Translations under genes and position numbers: made by a program
Assembly (NCBI GenBank): GCA_902792855.1
Contig: CADBBP010000041.1
Span: 1-34,952 of the forward strand
Direction: 5' to 3'
DNA: 34,952 nt
Source of the DNA: an uncultured Prevotellaceae bacterium
GTDB taxonomy: Bacteria; Bacteroidota; Bacteroidia; Bacteroidales; Bacteroidaceae
In this document: piece after piece, positions 8,057 to 17,651 of the stretch
Position numbering within the stretch: position 1 is the first letter of the stretch
Layout: each line of letters starts with the position of its first letter
Notes under the pieces: model-generated
The model's database searches: none
Seen by the model: the letters and a program-made list of their open reading frames with translations, nothing else
Told to the model about the DNA's origin: nothing

Positions 8057-8925
8057 TGCAAACGTCGGAGTTGCTAAAAAAAGTAAGGCAAATCGAAATA
8101 AAAACCAGGCGGCTCAGCCAGAACATCTTCGCCGGACAATACCACTCCGCTTTCAAGGGTAGGGGCATGGCCTTCTCGGAGGTCAGGGAATACCAATATG
8201 GCGACGATGTCAGGGACATCGATTGGAACGTCACTGCTCGCTTCCACAGGCCTTACGTCAAAGTGTTCGAGGAGGAGCGTGAACTCACCGTCATGCTCCT
8301 CGTCGATGTCAGCGGCTCGCTCGACTTCGGCACGGCGCACCAGACCAAGCGAGACATGGTGGCGGAAATCGCTGCCACACTCGCCTTCAGCGCCATACAA
8401 AACAACGACAAGATTGGAGTCATCTTCTTCTCTGACCAAATAGAGAAATACATACCTCCCAAAAAGGGAAGAAAGCACATCCTGTTCATCATCAGGGAGA
8501 TGCTCGATTTCAAGCCGCAGAGCGTCAGGACCGACGTGGGAATGGCCGTGGAGTTCCTCACCAAGGTCATCAAGCACAGCTGCACCGCCTTCTTACTCAG
8601 CGACTTCTTCACAAGGAAGCCATACCAAAACCAACTCACCATCGCCAACCAGAAGCACGATGTCGTGGCCATTCAGGTGTACGACCAAAGGGCGAAGGAG
8701 ATGCCTAACGTCGGCCTCATACGCGTCAGGGATGCGGAGACAGGACACGAGATGGTCATCGACACCAGCAGCAAGAAACTGAGGCACGCACATGCCGCAC
8801 ACTGGCTGAGAAGACAGGCGGAGATGAGGGAGGTCTTCACGCATTCAAATGTGGACCACGTTTCGGTGGCTACCAACGAAGATTTCGTCAAGTCGCTCAA
8901 GATGCTCTTCGCCATGAGGACATAA
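8056..8925 (+). CDS. DUF58 protein of the Bat operon
   Basis: DUF58 proteins carry a vWA-like fold and are the standard partner of MoxR ATPases. The 289-aa sequence shows the DUF58 signature KGRGMAFSEVREYQYGDD followed by RDIDWNVTAR. A MIDAS-type DVSGS then sits in LLVDVSGSLDFG. It has no signal peptide or obvious membrane helix and should be cytoplasmic. I choose the ATG overlapping the MoxR stop; the codon before it is a TTG that could be misread as the start. The next gene follows after ten bases. Its biochemical role is not known. Confidence 0.93.
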   Translation: MQTSELLKKVRQIEIKTRRLSQNIFAGQYHSAFKGRGMAFSEVREYQYGDDVRDIDWNVTARFHRPYVKVFEEERELTVMLLVDVSGSLDFGTAHQTKRDMVAEIAATLAFSAIQNNDKIGVIFFSDQIEKYIPPKKGRKHILFIIREMLDFKPQSVRTDVGMAVEFLTKVIKHSCTAFLLSDFFTRKPYQNQLTIANQKHDVVAIQVYDQRAKEMPNVGLIRVRDAETGHEMVIDTSSKKLRHAHAAHWLRRQAEMREVFTHSNVDHVSVATNEDFVKSLKMLFAMRT

Positions 8926-8935
8926 CATTAGTACA

Positions 8936-10009
8936 ATGAAAAAGTCTTTTTTTGCAATTATCGCCATATTGGCCGCAATGCAAGCCACTGCGCAAGTGAC
9001 CGTGGAGGCTAAGCTCGACTCCGTAACCATTCTCATCGGGGAGCAGACAGGCATACAACTGTCTGTCACCATGAAGGAGGGGCAGGAGGCGCAGTTCCCT
9101 GCTTTCAACCCGAGGCAGGAACTCACACCGGGCGTCGAGGTGCTCGAAACAACCGACTGCGACACCACGCATCTCAACAACGGCATGGTGAGGCTCGCAA
9201 GGAAATACACCATCACCTCGTTTGACGACACCTTGTACTACATACCACCGTTCAACGTGAAGGTGGGGGGGAAGGATTACAAAAGCAGGAACCTCGCTCT
9301 CAAGGTGCTGACCGTGGAAGTCGATACGCTACACCCCAATCAGTTCTTCCCGCCAAAGGCGGTGCAGGACAACCCCTTCCTGTGGGAGGAATGGGAAAAG
9401 CCCTTCTGGTTCAGCCTTCTCGCCATCTTGCTCGCCGCACTCGCATACTACCTCTTTGTCAGGCTCAAGGACAACAAGCCCATCGTCTCAAGGATTAGGG
9501 TCATCCGGAAAATGCTGCCTCACCAAAAGGCCATGAAGGAGATTGAGCGCATCAAGGCAGAGGGTATAGCACAAGCGGGAGACCAGAAGGTGTACTACAC
9601 CCGCCTCACCGACACCCTGCGCACCTACATGCAGGAGAGATTTGGCATCAACGCCATGGAGATGACAAGCGGGGAAATCATAGAGCAACTCAAAAAGGTG
9701 GAGGACCAGTCCAAATATGACGAGTTGAGGCTCCTACTCGAGACGGCTGACCTCGTCAAATTCGCTAAATACTCCACCATGCTCAACGAGAACGACCGCG
9801 ACATGGCAAGCGTCGTGGAATTCATACAGACCACAAAGAAGGAAGACATGCCTACCATCGAGAAAATCAAACCCAAACTCTCTGAGAGCGACATACGCAA
9901 CAAGAGGGCAAGGGTGGTGCTCAAGACCGCTGTCGCTGCTACTACCATCGCCGCGGCGGCTATCCTCGCATGGGTGGTGTGGACCCTGTGGAACCTCATC
10001 GGAATTTAA
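8936..10009 (+). CDS. Bat operon membrane protein with periplasmic and cytoplasmic domains
   Basis: The 357-aa protein starts with a signal peptide (MKKSFFAIIAILAAMQATAQ). A beta-rich periplasmic domain of about 130 residues follows, then a membrane helix near 154-174 (FWFSLLAILLAALAYYLFV). A helical cytoplasmic domain has YYTRLTDTLRTYMQERFGI, and a second helix lies at the C-terminus (TAVAATTIAAAAILAWVVW). This resembles the unnamed or DUF4381-like gene found between the DUF58 and batA genes in Bacteroidales. The helical part resembles the cytoplasmic segment of BatD. It may anchor the MoxR-DUF58 pair to the vWA proteins; that is inference. Confidence 0.8.
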   Translation: MKKSFFAIIAILAAMQATAQVTVEAKLDSVTILIGEQTGIQLSVTMKEGQEAQFPAFNPRQELTPGVEVLETTDCDTTHLNNGMVRLARKYTITSFDDTLYYIPPFNVKVGGKDYKSRNLALKVLTVEVDTLHPNQFFPPKAVQDNPFLWEEWEKPFWFSLLAILLAALAYYLFVRLKDNKPIVSRIRVIRKMLPHQKAMKEIERIKAEGIAQAGDQKVYYTRLTDTLRTYMQERFGINAMEMTSGEIIEQLKKVEDQSKYDELRLLLETADLVKFAKYSTMLNENDRDMASVVEFIQTTKKEDMPTIEKIKPKLSESDIRNKRARVVLKTAVAATTIAAAAILAWVVWTLWNLIGI

Positions 10010-10030
10010 ACATTTCAACCGACACGCAAC

Positions 10031-11029
10031 ATGTATTTCGCCAACAAAGAATACTTCCTGTTACTGCTGCTGCTCATACCATACGTGCTCTGGTATTTCC
10101 TTTACAGAAGGAAGGCGGAGCCCGCCATGAGGATGAGCGACACCTTCCCATACCAGTTCGCACCCAAGAGCTGGAGGGTGAGGACCATACACCTGCCCAT
10201 GCTCCTCAGGACCTTCGCCTTCGTTATGATCATTTGCATGCTTGCAAGGCCGCAGACACACAACTCATGGGGGGAGAAGACCGTCGAGGGTATTGACATC
10301 ATGCTCTCCATGGACGTGTCAACAAGCATGCTCGCCGAAGACCTCAGACCCAACAGGCTCGAGGCGGCAAAGGACGTCGCAGCGGAATTTATCTCCGGCA
10401 GGCCCGACGACAACATTGGTCTCAACATCTTCGCAGGAGAGGCTTTCACGCAGTGCCCCATGACAACCGACCACCAGTCGCTGCTCAACCTGCTCCTCAA
10501 CGTCAGGACCGACATCGCAGCCAACGGACTCATTGAGGACGGCACGGCCATCGGCATGGGACTGGCCAATGCCGTGGCAAGGCTGAAGGACAGCAAGACA
10601 AAAAGCAAGGTCGTCATCCTGCTCACCGACGGGAGCAACAACAGGGGGGACATCTCGCCCATGACCGCCGCCGAACTGGCCAAGAAATATAAAATCAGGG
10701 TCTATACCATCGCTGTGGGCACCGACAAGGTGGCAAGATACCCCGTCAATGTGGGAGGGACCATACAATATGTCAACATGGCCGTGGAGATTGACACCAA
10801 GACCCTCAAGGGCATCGCTGCGGCTACCAACGGAAATTTCTACAGGGCCACCAACAAGGCTGAGCTGAAGAAAATCTACAAGGACATCGACAAACTCGAA
10901 AAGTCGAAACTCGACGTCAAGAAGTTCAGCAAGCACTATGAGGCGTTCATGCCTTTCGCCATCGCTGCCATCGTGGCGTTGCTCCTCGAAGCCTTGCTTA
11001 GGACCACCCTCTATAGAAGAATACCATAA
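10031..11029 (+). CDS. batA: BatA, membrane-anchored vWA protein
   Basis: The 332-aa protein has two N-terminal hydrophobic segments (EYFLLLLLLIPYVLWYFLY and FAFVMIICMLA), a vWA domain and a C-terminal helix near the end (FMPFAIAAIVALLLEALL). The MIDAS metal site is DVSTS in LSMDVSTSMLAEDL, with the conserved threonine region and LLTDGSNNRGD. The ARPQ motif before the vWA domain is typical of BatA and BatB. The vWA domain should face the periplasm or the membrane surface. Bat genes were first tied to aerotolerance in Bacteroides fragilis, but the molecular role is unsettled. It lies 11 bases upstream of the paralogue batB. Confidence 0.93.
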   Translation: MYFANKEYFLLLLLLIPYVLWYFLYRRKAEPAMRMSDTFPYQFAPKSWRVRTIHLPMLLRTFAFVMIICMLARPQTHNSWGEKTVEGIDIMLSMDVSTSMLAEDLRPNRLEAAKDVAAEFISGRPDDNIGLNIFAGEAFTQCPMTTDHQSLLNLLLNVRTDIAANGLIEDGTAIGMGLANAVARLKDSKTKSKVVILLTDGSNNRGDISPMTAAELAKKYKIRVYTIAVGTDKVARYPVNVGGTIQYVNMAVEIDTKTLKGIAAATNGNFYRATNKAELKKIYKDIDKLEKSKLDVKKFSKHYEAFMPFAIAAIVALLLEALLRTTLYRRIP

Positions 11030-11040
11030 TACAGACCATC

Positions 11041-12077
11041 ATGTTCAGATTCGAATATCCCATTTACCTCTACTTCCTCCTTGTCATACCCGCATGCTGG
11101 TTGATCAGGATGCTGGCTGACAAGAAAAGGAAAAGAAGAATAAGAAAGTTCGGAGAGCCACAACTCGTCGGACAGATGATGGAGGATGTCTCCACCAAGA
11201 GGAACAAGGTCAAGTTCTGGCTGCTCATGGCGGCCATCGCATTGCTCATCGTGGCACTCGCCCGTCCGCAGATGGGGACGAAAATCAGTCGTGAGAAGAG
11301 GCAGGGCATCGAGGCCATCATCTGCATGGACATTTCCAACTCCATGCTGGCCAACGACGTGACGCCTTCAAGGCTTGCCAAGAGCAAACTGCTCGTGGAG
11401 AACATGGTGGACAAGTTTGTCAACGACAAGGTGGGGCTCATCGTCTATGCAGGTGATGCCTTCGTACAACTGCCCATCACAAGCGACTATGTGTCGGCCA
11501 AGATGTTCATGCACAGCATCACGCCGGAACTCATCGCAACGCAGGGGACGGACATCGCACAGGCCATCAGCCTCGCTCTCCACAGCTTCACCGCCGACGA
11601 GAAGGCCGGAAAGGCCATCATCCTCATCACCGATGGGGAAGACCACGAGGGAAAGGCGCTCGAAATGGCCAAGGCGGCCAAGGAGCAGGGCGTCAGAATC
11701 TTCATCCTCGGAGTGGGTACGCAAAAGGGGGCCACCATCAAGATGCCCGACGGACACAACCTCGTTGACAACACCGGACAGACCGTCATCACAAGGCTCA
11801 ACGAGCAGATGTGCAAGGATATCGCGGAAGCAGGAAGCGGCACTTACATTCATGTGGACAACACAAGCGTCGCACAGCAGAGACTGGAGGATGAGATAGC
11901 CAAAATGCAGAAAGGGGAGACGGAGGCAATCATATACAGCGAGTACGACGAGCAGTTCCAGGCCGTCACCTTGCTCGCCTTGCTACTGCTCATCATGGAA
12001 ATCATCGTACTGGAAAGGAAAAACCCACACCTGAAGAATGTCAGTCTTTTCCACAGAAACAAAAACAACGAAGCAAA

Positions 12078-12081
<4 letters not shown>
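11041..12081 (+). CDS. batB: BatB, membrane-anchored vWA protein
   Basis: This is a paralogue of BatA: 346 aa, with two N-terminal hydrophobic segments (YPIYLYFLLVIPACWLI and FWLLMAAIALLIVALARPQ), a vWA domain and a C-terminal helix (VTLLALLLLIMEIIVL). The MIDAS motif is DISNS in IICMDISNSMLANDV, and ILITDGEDHEGKAL supplies the later MIDAS loop. MIDAS residues are present in both BatA and BatB, so both can probably bind metal. The end of the gene overlaps batC by four bases (ATGA), which suggests coupled translation. Confidence 0.93.
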
Positions 12082-12788
<707 letters not shown>

Positions 12789-12803
12789 ACCACAACAAAT
12801 GTA

Positions 12804-15392
12804 ATGAAGATGAGAAGAATTGCAGCTTTAGCATTCATATTCACCATCACCCTCGCGGCCATGGCGCAGCGCGTCGTCGTGCACGCACCGGCGAGGGTAT
12901 CGGCAGGGGAGAACTTCAGGCTGGAGTACACCGTCAACACCGACGATGCCGAGAGCATGAGGCTTGGAGACGTGCCCGACGCTTTCGAAGTGGTTTACGG
13001 GCCGAGCGTCTCGCAACAGACAAGCTACAGCGTCATCAACGGCCATGCAAGCAGCAGCGCATCAACGACTTTCACTTACATGCTCATGGGGACCAAGAGC
13101 GGCTCCTTCACCATTCCACCTGCCCATGTCGTCGTCGCAGGGAAAAACATCGCCACCGACCCCGTCAAGGTCACTGTCGTGGGAAATGCACAACCTTCTT
13201 CTTCTGGAAACAACAAGACCAAGTTCCATCAGGATGACTATGACGACGGGGAGGACAACATGAGAAAGGCGGGGACGCCCATCTCGTCCAACGACCTCTT
13301 CATCAGGGTGAATGCCAACAAGACGCACGTCTATGAGCAAGAACCCATCCTGCTCACATACAAGGTATATACGCTCGTTGACCTCACACAACTCAATGGC
13401 AAGATGCCCGACCTCACCGGCTTCCACACGCAGGAGGTGCCGCTGCCACAGCAGAAGAGCTTCCATATTGAAAGTGTCAATGGAAGAGCCTACAAATGTG
13501 TCACTTGGAGCCAGTATGTCATGTACCCCCAAATGACTGGAAAACTGGAAATACCAAGCATCACCTTCAAGGGCATCGTCGTACAGAGAAACACCAGCGC
13601 AGACCCCTTCGAGCGATTCTTCAATGGCGGTTCCGGATACGAGGAGGTGCAGAGGGAAATTGTGGCACCGGGCCTCACCATCCAGGTGGACTCCCTGCCC
13701 GCAAAACCCGCCAACTTCTCCGGAGGGGTGGGAAAGTTCAACATCTCTGCGCAAATGGAAAGCCAGAATGTAAAGGCAGGGGACCCCGTCAAACTACGCG
13801 TTGTCGTGGGGGGAACGGGAAACCTCAAGCTTATCAAGCAGCCAAAAGTGGATTTCCCAAAGGACTTCGACCAATATGACCCCGAGGTGACCGACAAGAC
13901 AAGCCTCACGGCCAATGGCGTCGAGGGGAACATGGTGTTCGACTTCCTCACAGTGCCCAGAAATCCGGGTGAATACGAAATACCGGCCATACAACTCGTC
14001 TATTACAACACCTCCACCAACAAGTATGAGACGGCGCAGACGCAGCCCTTCACCGTCACCGTGACGCCGGGAGACGGGAACAGCACCGTCAGCGACTTCA
14101 CCGACATGCGCGACAAGGACATCCATTCCATCAAGAGGGGGAAGGAAAACGTGCAGAAGGACGGGGATTTCTTCTTCGGAAGCACCGCATACTGGATTTG
14201 GATCCTCATCCCGCTTGCCATCTTCGTGGCTCTGCTCGCCATCTTCAGGAAGAGGGCCATCGATAATGCCAATGTCATCAAACGCAAGGCAAGAAATGCC
14301 AACAGGGTGGCTACCAAGAGGCTGAGAGAGGCCAACCGCCTCATGCTGAAGGGTGAGAACAACGCCTTCTACGATGAGGTGCTCAAGGCATTGTGGGGGT
14401 ATGTGGGCGACAAGCTCAACATGCCCGAGGAACAACTCTCAAGGGAGAACGTCAGGGAGAAACTCACCGCGCAGGGGGTGGGGAACGAGACGGTGGACAA
14501 GTTCGTGGAGGCTCTCGACGAGTGTGAGTTTGAGAGGTATGCTCCGGGCGACGCCAAGGGCAACATGAACAAGACATTCGAGTCGGCCATGAAGGCCATC
14601 ATGGAAATAGAGAACACGATGAGAAACAGGAAGCGAAGCACGGGGGCCGCGGCGCAGGCCATGCTCGTCATTCTGGTGGCCATGCTCCCGCTCGCTGCTG
14701 GGGCTGTCACCAAGGAGAACGCCGACGAGGCGTATCTCAAGGGCAACTACCAGCAGGCCATCAACGACTATGAGGAGTTGCTGAAGCAGGGAAAGAGCGC
14801 TGAACTCTATTACAACCTGGGAAACGCCTATTTCAGGACGGATGACATCACAAAGGCCATCATCAACTACGAGAGGGCGCACAGGCTCGCACCGGGCGAC
14901 GACGACATACAGTTCAACCTTCAGTTTGCAAGGTCGAAGACCATCGACAAGGTGGCGCCACAGGCGGAGGTGTTCTTCGTCGCATGGTACCACTCCTTGG
15001 TCAACCTCACCAGCGTGGACCGATGGGCCGTCATCGCTGTCGTCAGCATCATTCTCGTGCTGACACTCCTGCTGCTCTATCTCTTCGCGGAGAGCGTCGC
15101 GCTCAGGAAGGTGGGATTCTTCGGGGCCATTGCCTTCCTGTTGCTATTCCTCTTCGCCAACATCTTCGCTTTCCAGCAGAAACGCACCCTGGAGAACACC
15201 AATGGGGCCATCGTCGTCTCTTCTTCAGTGAGCATCAGAAAGTCGCCGACGGACAATGCGGAGACCGCTTTCGTGCTGCACGAGGGAACGAGGGTGGACA
15301 TCACCGACAAGTCCATCAAGGGGTGGAAGGAAATAAAAATGCCCGATGGAAGGGAGGGATGGCTCACCGACGACACTATTGAGGAAATCTGA
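12804..15392 (+). CDS. batD: BatD-BatE fusion protein
   Basis: The 862-aa chain joins two proteins usually encoded separately. Residues 1-22 are a signal peptide. Residues 23-460 are the beta-sandwich-rich BatD ectodomain (VSAGENFRLEYTV, MLMGTKSGSFTIPP). Residues 463-481 form a membrane helix. Residues 482-604 are a helical cytoplasmic domain. BatE-like sequence starts at Met606 with what would be its own signal peptide (AMLVILVAMLPLAAGA), here an internal helix. TPR repeats follow at about 640-705, two membrane helices at 742-792, and a bacterial SH3 domain at 803-862 (VSIRKSPTDNAETAF, GWKEIKMPDGREGWL). No stop or shift separates the halves. The ATG at 14619 could still start BatE internally. 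Its stop overlaps the PAP2 start. Confidence 0.9.
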   Translation: MKMRRIAALAFIFTITLAAMAQRVVVHAPARVSAGENFRLEYTVNTDDAESMRLGDVPDAFEVVYGPSVSQQTSYSVINGHASSSASTTFTYMLMGTKSGSFTIPPAHVVVAGKNIATDPVKVTVVGNAQPSSSGNNKTKFHQDDYDDGEDNMRKAGTPISSNDLFIRVNANKTHVYEQEPILLTYKVYTLVDLTQLNGKMPDLTGFHTQEVPLPQQKSFHIESVNGRAYKCVTWSQYVMYPQMTGKLEIPSITFKGIVVQRNTSADPFERFFNGGSGYEEVQREIVAPGLTIQVDSLPAKPANFSGGVGKFNISAQMESQNVKAGDPVKLRVVVGGTGNLKLIKQPKVDFPKDFDQYDPEVTDKTSLTANGVEGNMVFDFLTVPRNPGEYEIPAIQLVYYNTSTNKYETAQTQPFTVTVTPGDGNSTVSDFTDMRDKDIHSIKRGKENVQKDGDFFFGSTAYWIWILIPLAIFVALLAIFRKRAIDNANVIKRKARNANRVATKRLREANRLMLKGENNAFYDEVLKALWGYVGDKLNMPEEQLSRENVREKLTAQGVGNETVDKFVEALDECEFERYAPGDAKGNMNKTFESAMKAIMEIENTMRNRKRSTGAAAQAMLVILVAMLPLAAGAVTKENADEAYLKGNYQQAINDYEELLKQGKSAELYYNLGNAYFRTDDITKAIINYERAHRLAPGDDDIQFNLQFARSKTIDKVAPQAEVFFVAWYHSLVNLTSVDRWAVIAVVSIILVLTLLLLYLFAESVALRKVGFFGAIAFLLLFLFANIFAFQQKRTLENTNGAIVVSSSVSIRKSPTDNAETAFVLHEGTRVDITDKSIKGWKEIKMPDGREGWLTDDTIEEI

Positions 15393-16087
15393 TGGACTTG
15401 CAATACCTTGTAGGCATCGACCGGCAGTTGCTGCAGGCGGTCAACGGGGCGCACAACATGTTCCTCGACACGCTCATGGTCACTCTCACTTCGGGGGTGA
15501 CATGGGTGCCGCTATACATCGCACTGCTCTACATGGTGGTGAAAAACAAGGAGACGGCAGCACAGGTGGCCTTTGTCGTGGCGGGGGCGGCGCTCTGCTT
15601 CACCATCACTGAGGTGGTGACAGAGGGCATCGTCAAACCGTGGGTGGCAAGGCCGAGGCCGTGCAGCGACCCGGAGTGGATGGCTTACGTCCATGTGGTG
15701 AATGCAAGGAGGGGGAGCAATTACAGCTTCTTCTCGGCCCATGCCGCCAACACCTTCGGCATCACTGTCTTCTTCGCATGGATGGTGAGAAACAAGGTTT
15801 TCACATGGCTCCTCGTGACGTGGTCGCTCGTCAACTGCTACACAAGGCTTTACCTCGCCATGCACTATCCTTCAGACATCATCGTGGGACTGGCTTTCGG
15901 GGCGCTCGCAGGGTCCTTGTCCTACCTCGCCTATTGGGGGATGGCCAAAACGACCGGGGCCAAGCAGCATTATGTCTCCTCTCAATACACGCCAACGGGA
16001 TATGCCATCGCCGACATCGATGTGGTGGCCTTCGTCCTCGTGGCCACCGGCATCGCCGCCATCGTCATCTCGCTCATGATGCATTAG
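15392..16087 (+). CDS. PAP2-superfamily membrane phosphatase
   Basis: This 231-aa integral membrane protein has about six hydrophobic segments and the three phosphatidic acid phosphatase motifs. Motif 1 is KPWVARPRP, motif 2 is FFSAHAANTF (SAHA in place of the classical PSGH), and motif 3 is TRLYLAMHYPSDIIVG, with Thr where the consensus has Ser. Such enzymes remove phosphate from lipid phosphates such as undecaprenyl pyrophosphate or phosphatidate in the inner membrane; the substrate here is unknown. Its ATG overlaps the batD-E stop (TGATG), so it is translated as the last gene of the Bat operon. Many Bacteroidales carry it elsewhere, so the link to Bat function may only be transcriptional. 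Confidence 0.88.
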   Translation: MDLQYLVGIDRQLLQAVNGAHNMFLDTLMVTLTSGVTWVPLYIALLYMVVKNKETAAQVAFVVAGAALCFTITEVVTEGIVKPWVARPRPCSDPEWMAYVHVVNARRGSNYSFFSAHAANTFGITVFFAWMVRNKVFTWLLVTWSLVNCYTRLYLAMHYPSDIIVGLAFGALAGSLSYLAYWGMAKTTGAKQHYVSSQYTPTGYAIADIDVVAFVLVATGIAAIVISLMMH

Positions 16088-16122
16088 AAACCACAAGTAA
16101 TAGTTCGGCAAATATCATTAAA

Positions 16123-16200
16123 ACATATAATTACCATATAATTAAACATATAATTTCGAGTCTCAAGGAATTTATGTCCAATTCGTGGAAATTCGTGTTG
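16123..16200. promoter_or_regulatory. Intergenic module upstream of queA
   Basis: A 35-base A+T-rich block beginning ACATATAATTACCAT (16123-16157) is followed by AATTCGTGGAAATTCGTG (16180-16197). The spacer before the DUF2027-Smr gene carries related blocks, in the opposite order for one copy. The first block agrees with its partner at 27 of 35 positions by eye. Role unknown; a shared regulator site or a dispersed repeat are both possible. Confidence 0.5.
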
Positions 16201-16237
16201 AAAAAATATTCGCTGGATAGAGTTACAATCTCAATTT

Positions 16238-17449
16238 ATGGATACAAAAAACATCAAAATCACAGAATACAACTATCCGCTTGATGAAGAACGTATAGCA
16301 AAATTTCCTCTCAAGCGGCGAGACAACTCCAAACTGCTTCTCTACAAGCATGGGGACATCACGGAGGATGTCTTCAGAAACCTTCCCGACCACATCCCGA
16401 CAGATGCCTTGATGGTCTTCAACAACACCAAGGTCATCATGGCAAGGATGAGATTCCGAAAAGCAACGGGGGCGAACATCGAGGTGTTCTTGCTCGAACC
16501 GCTGCTGCCGGCTGACTACCAGGTGGCCTTCCAGACCAACGGACTGTGCGAGTGGTGCTGCATGGTGGGAAACCTGAAGAAATGGAAGGGGGAGACGCTC
16601 ACCATGCAACTGCAACTCGGAGGGGCGCCGCTCACCCTCTCCGCCACGAGGGTGGGGGAGGAAGGCACCGGGCATCGCGTGCGGTTCCAATGGGACAGGC
16701 AGGATGTGTCGTTCGCGGAACTCATCGATGCCGTGGGGGAACTGCCCATACCGCCTTACCTCAACCGACAAACGGAGGAAAGCGACAAGACTACTTACCA
16801 GACGGTGTATTCCAAGGTGAAGGGAAGCGTGGCGGCGCCCACAGCAGGACTGCATTTCACACCGGAGGTGCTTGCCGACATCGACAGCAGGGGGGTCAAA
16901 AGGGAGGAGGTGACGCTACACGTGGGCGCCGGCACCTTCCGACCCGTCAAAAGCGAGACCATTCAAGGGCATGACATGCACGCTGAGCACTTCTACGTCA
17001 AGAGGGAGACCATACAGGCGCTCATCGAGAAACAGGGACACGTGGTGGCGGTGGGAACCACCAGCGTGAGAACCTTGGAGAGCTTGTATTACATCGGGGC
17101 GAAACTCTGCCTTTCCAAAGGGGAGGATGAGGACTTGCACGTGGGACAATGGGAGCCATACGACAACCCGCCAAAGGTGACGGTGGAGGAGGCGCTGAAG
17201 GCCATCGACAACTATCTGAAAAAGCATCGGCTCAACGCGCTCCAGGCTGTCACGCAAATCATCATCGCACCGGGATATGACTTCAAAATCGTCAACATGA
17301 TGGTCACCAACTTCCACCAACCGCAAAGCACGCTGCTGCTACTCGTCAGCGCCTTTGTCAAGGGGGACTGGAGAAGCATCTACGACTACGCTCTAAAAAA
17401 CAATTTCCGCTTCCTCAGCTATGGGGATAGCTCGCTCATCATACCATAA
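16238..17449 (+). CDS. queA: QueA-family S-adenosylmethionine:tRNA ribosyltransferase-isomerase
   Basis: QueA transfers and isomerises the ribosyl moiety of AdoMet onto 7-aminomethyl-7-deazaguanine in tRNA, making epoxyqueuosine. Family motifs are PTDALMVFNNTKVI, ELPIPPYL, YQTVYSKVKGSVAAPTAGLH, LHVGAGTFRPV, MHAEHF, VGTTSVRTLES and MVTNFHQPQSTLL. The protein has 403 aa against about 350 for typical QueA. The extra length includes an insert after VRTLES (GAKLCLSKGEDEDLHVG). Bacteroidota encode a longer QueA-like form, so this may be that paralogue and not the main QueA. The gene stands alone with about 150 bases of A+T-rich spacer upstream and 200 downstream. Confidence 0.9.
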   Translation: MDTKNIKITEYNYPLDEERIAKFPLKRRDNSKLLLYKHGDITEDVFRNLPDHIPTDALMVFNNTKVIMARMRFRKATGANIEVFLLEPLLPADYQVAFQTNGLCEWCCMVGNLKKWKGETLTMQLQLGGAPLTLSATRVGEEGTGHRVRFQWDRQDVSFAELIDAVGELPIPPYLNRQTEESDKTTYQTVYSKVKGSVAAPTAGLHFTPEVLADIDSRGVKREEVTLHVGAGTFRPVKSETIQGHDMHAEHFYVKRETIQALIEKQGHVVAVGTTSVRTLESLYYIGAKLCLSKGEDEDLHVGQWEPYDNPPKVTVEEALKAIDNYLKKHRLNALQAVTQIIIAPGYDFKIVNMMVTNFHQPQSTLLLLVSAFVKGDWRSIYDYALKNNFRFLSYGDSSLIIP

Positions 17450-17492
17450 TTATTTGATGTTAAAGAATTTATAAATCAAGAACTTGATGAAT

Positions 17493-17620
17493 AATTCGTG
17501 ACAATTCGCGATAATTTTTTTACATATAGTTACCATTGGTTTAATCATATAGTTTTTGTAAAGAAAAATTAATGAATAATTCGTGGTAATTCGTGTTAAA
17601 AATAAATCATTTTCGTGTTA
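17493..17620. promoter_or_regulatory. Intergenic module upstream of the DUF2027-Smr gene
   Basis: The order is AATTCGTGACAATTCGCG (17493-17510), then a 35-base block starting ACATATAGTTACCAT (17522-17556), then AATTCGTGGTAATTCGTG (about 17578-17595), and a last TTTTCGTGTTAAAAAT. The blocks match those before queA. Both TTCGTG pairs here are preceded by GATGAAT or AATGAAT. No exact TAnnTTTG is seen, though ATATAGTTTTTG at 17547-17558 comes close. Confidence 0.5.
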
Positions 17621-17651
17621 AAAATATTATGTATGTAAATTCAGCTGAATC

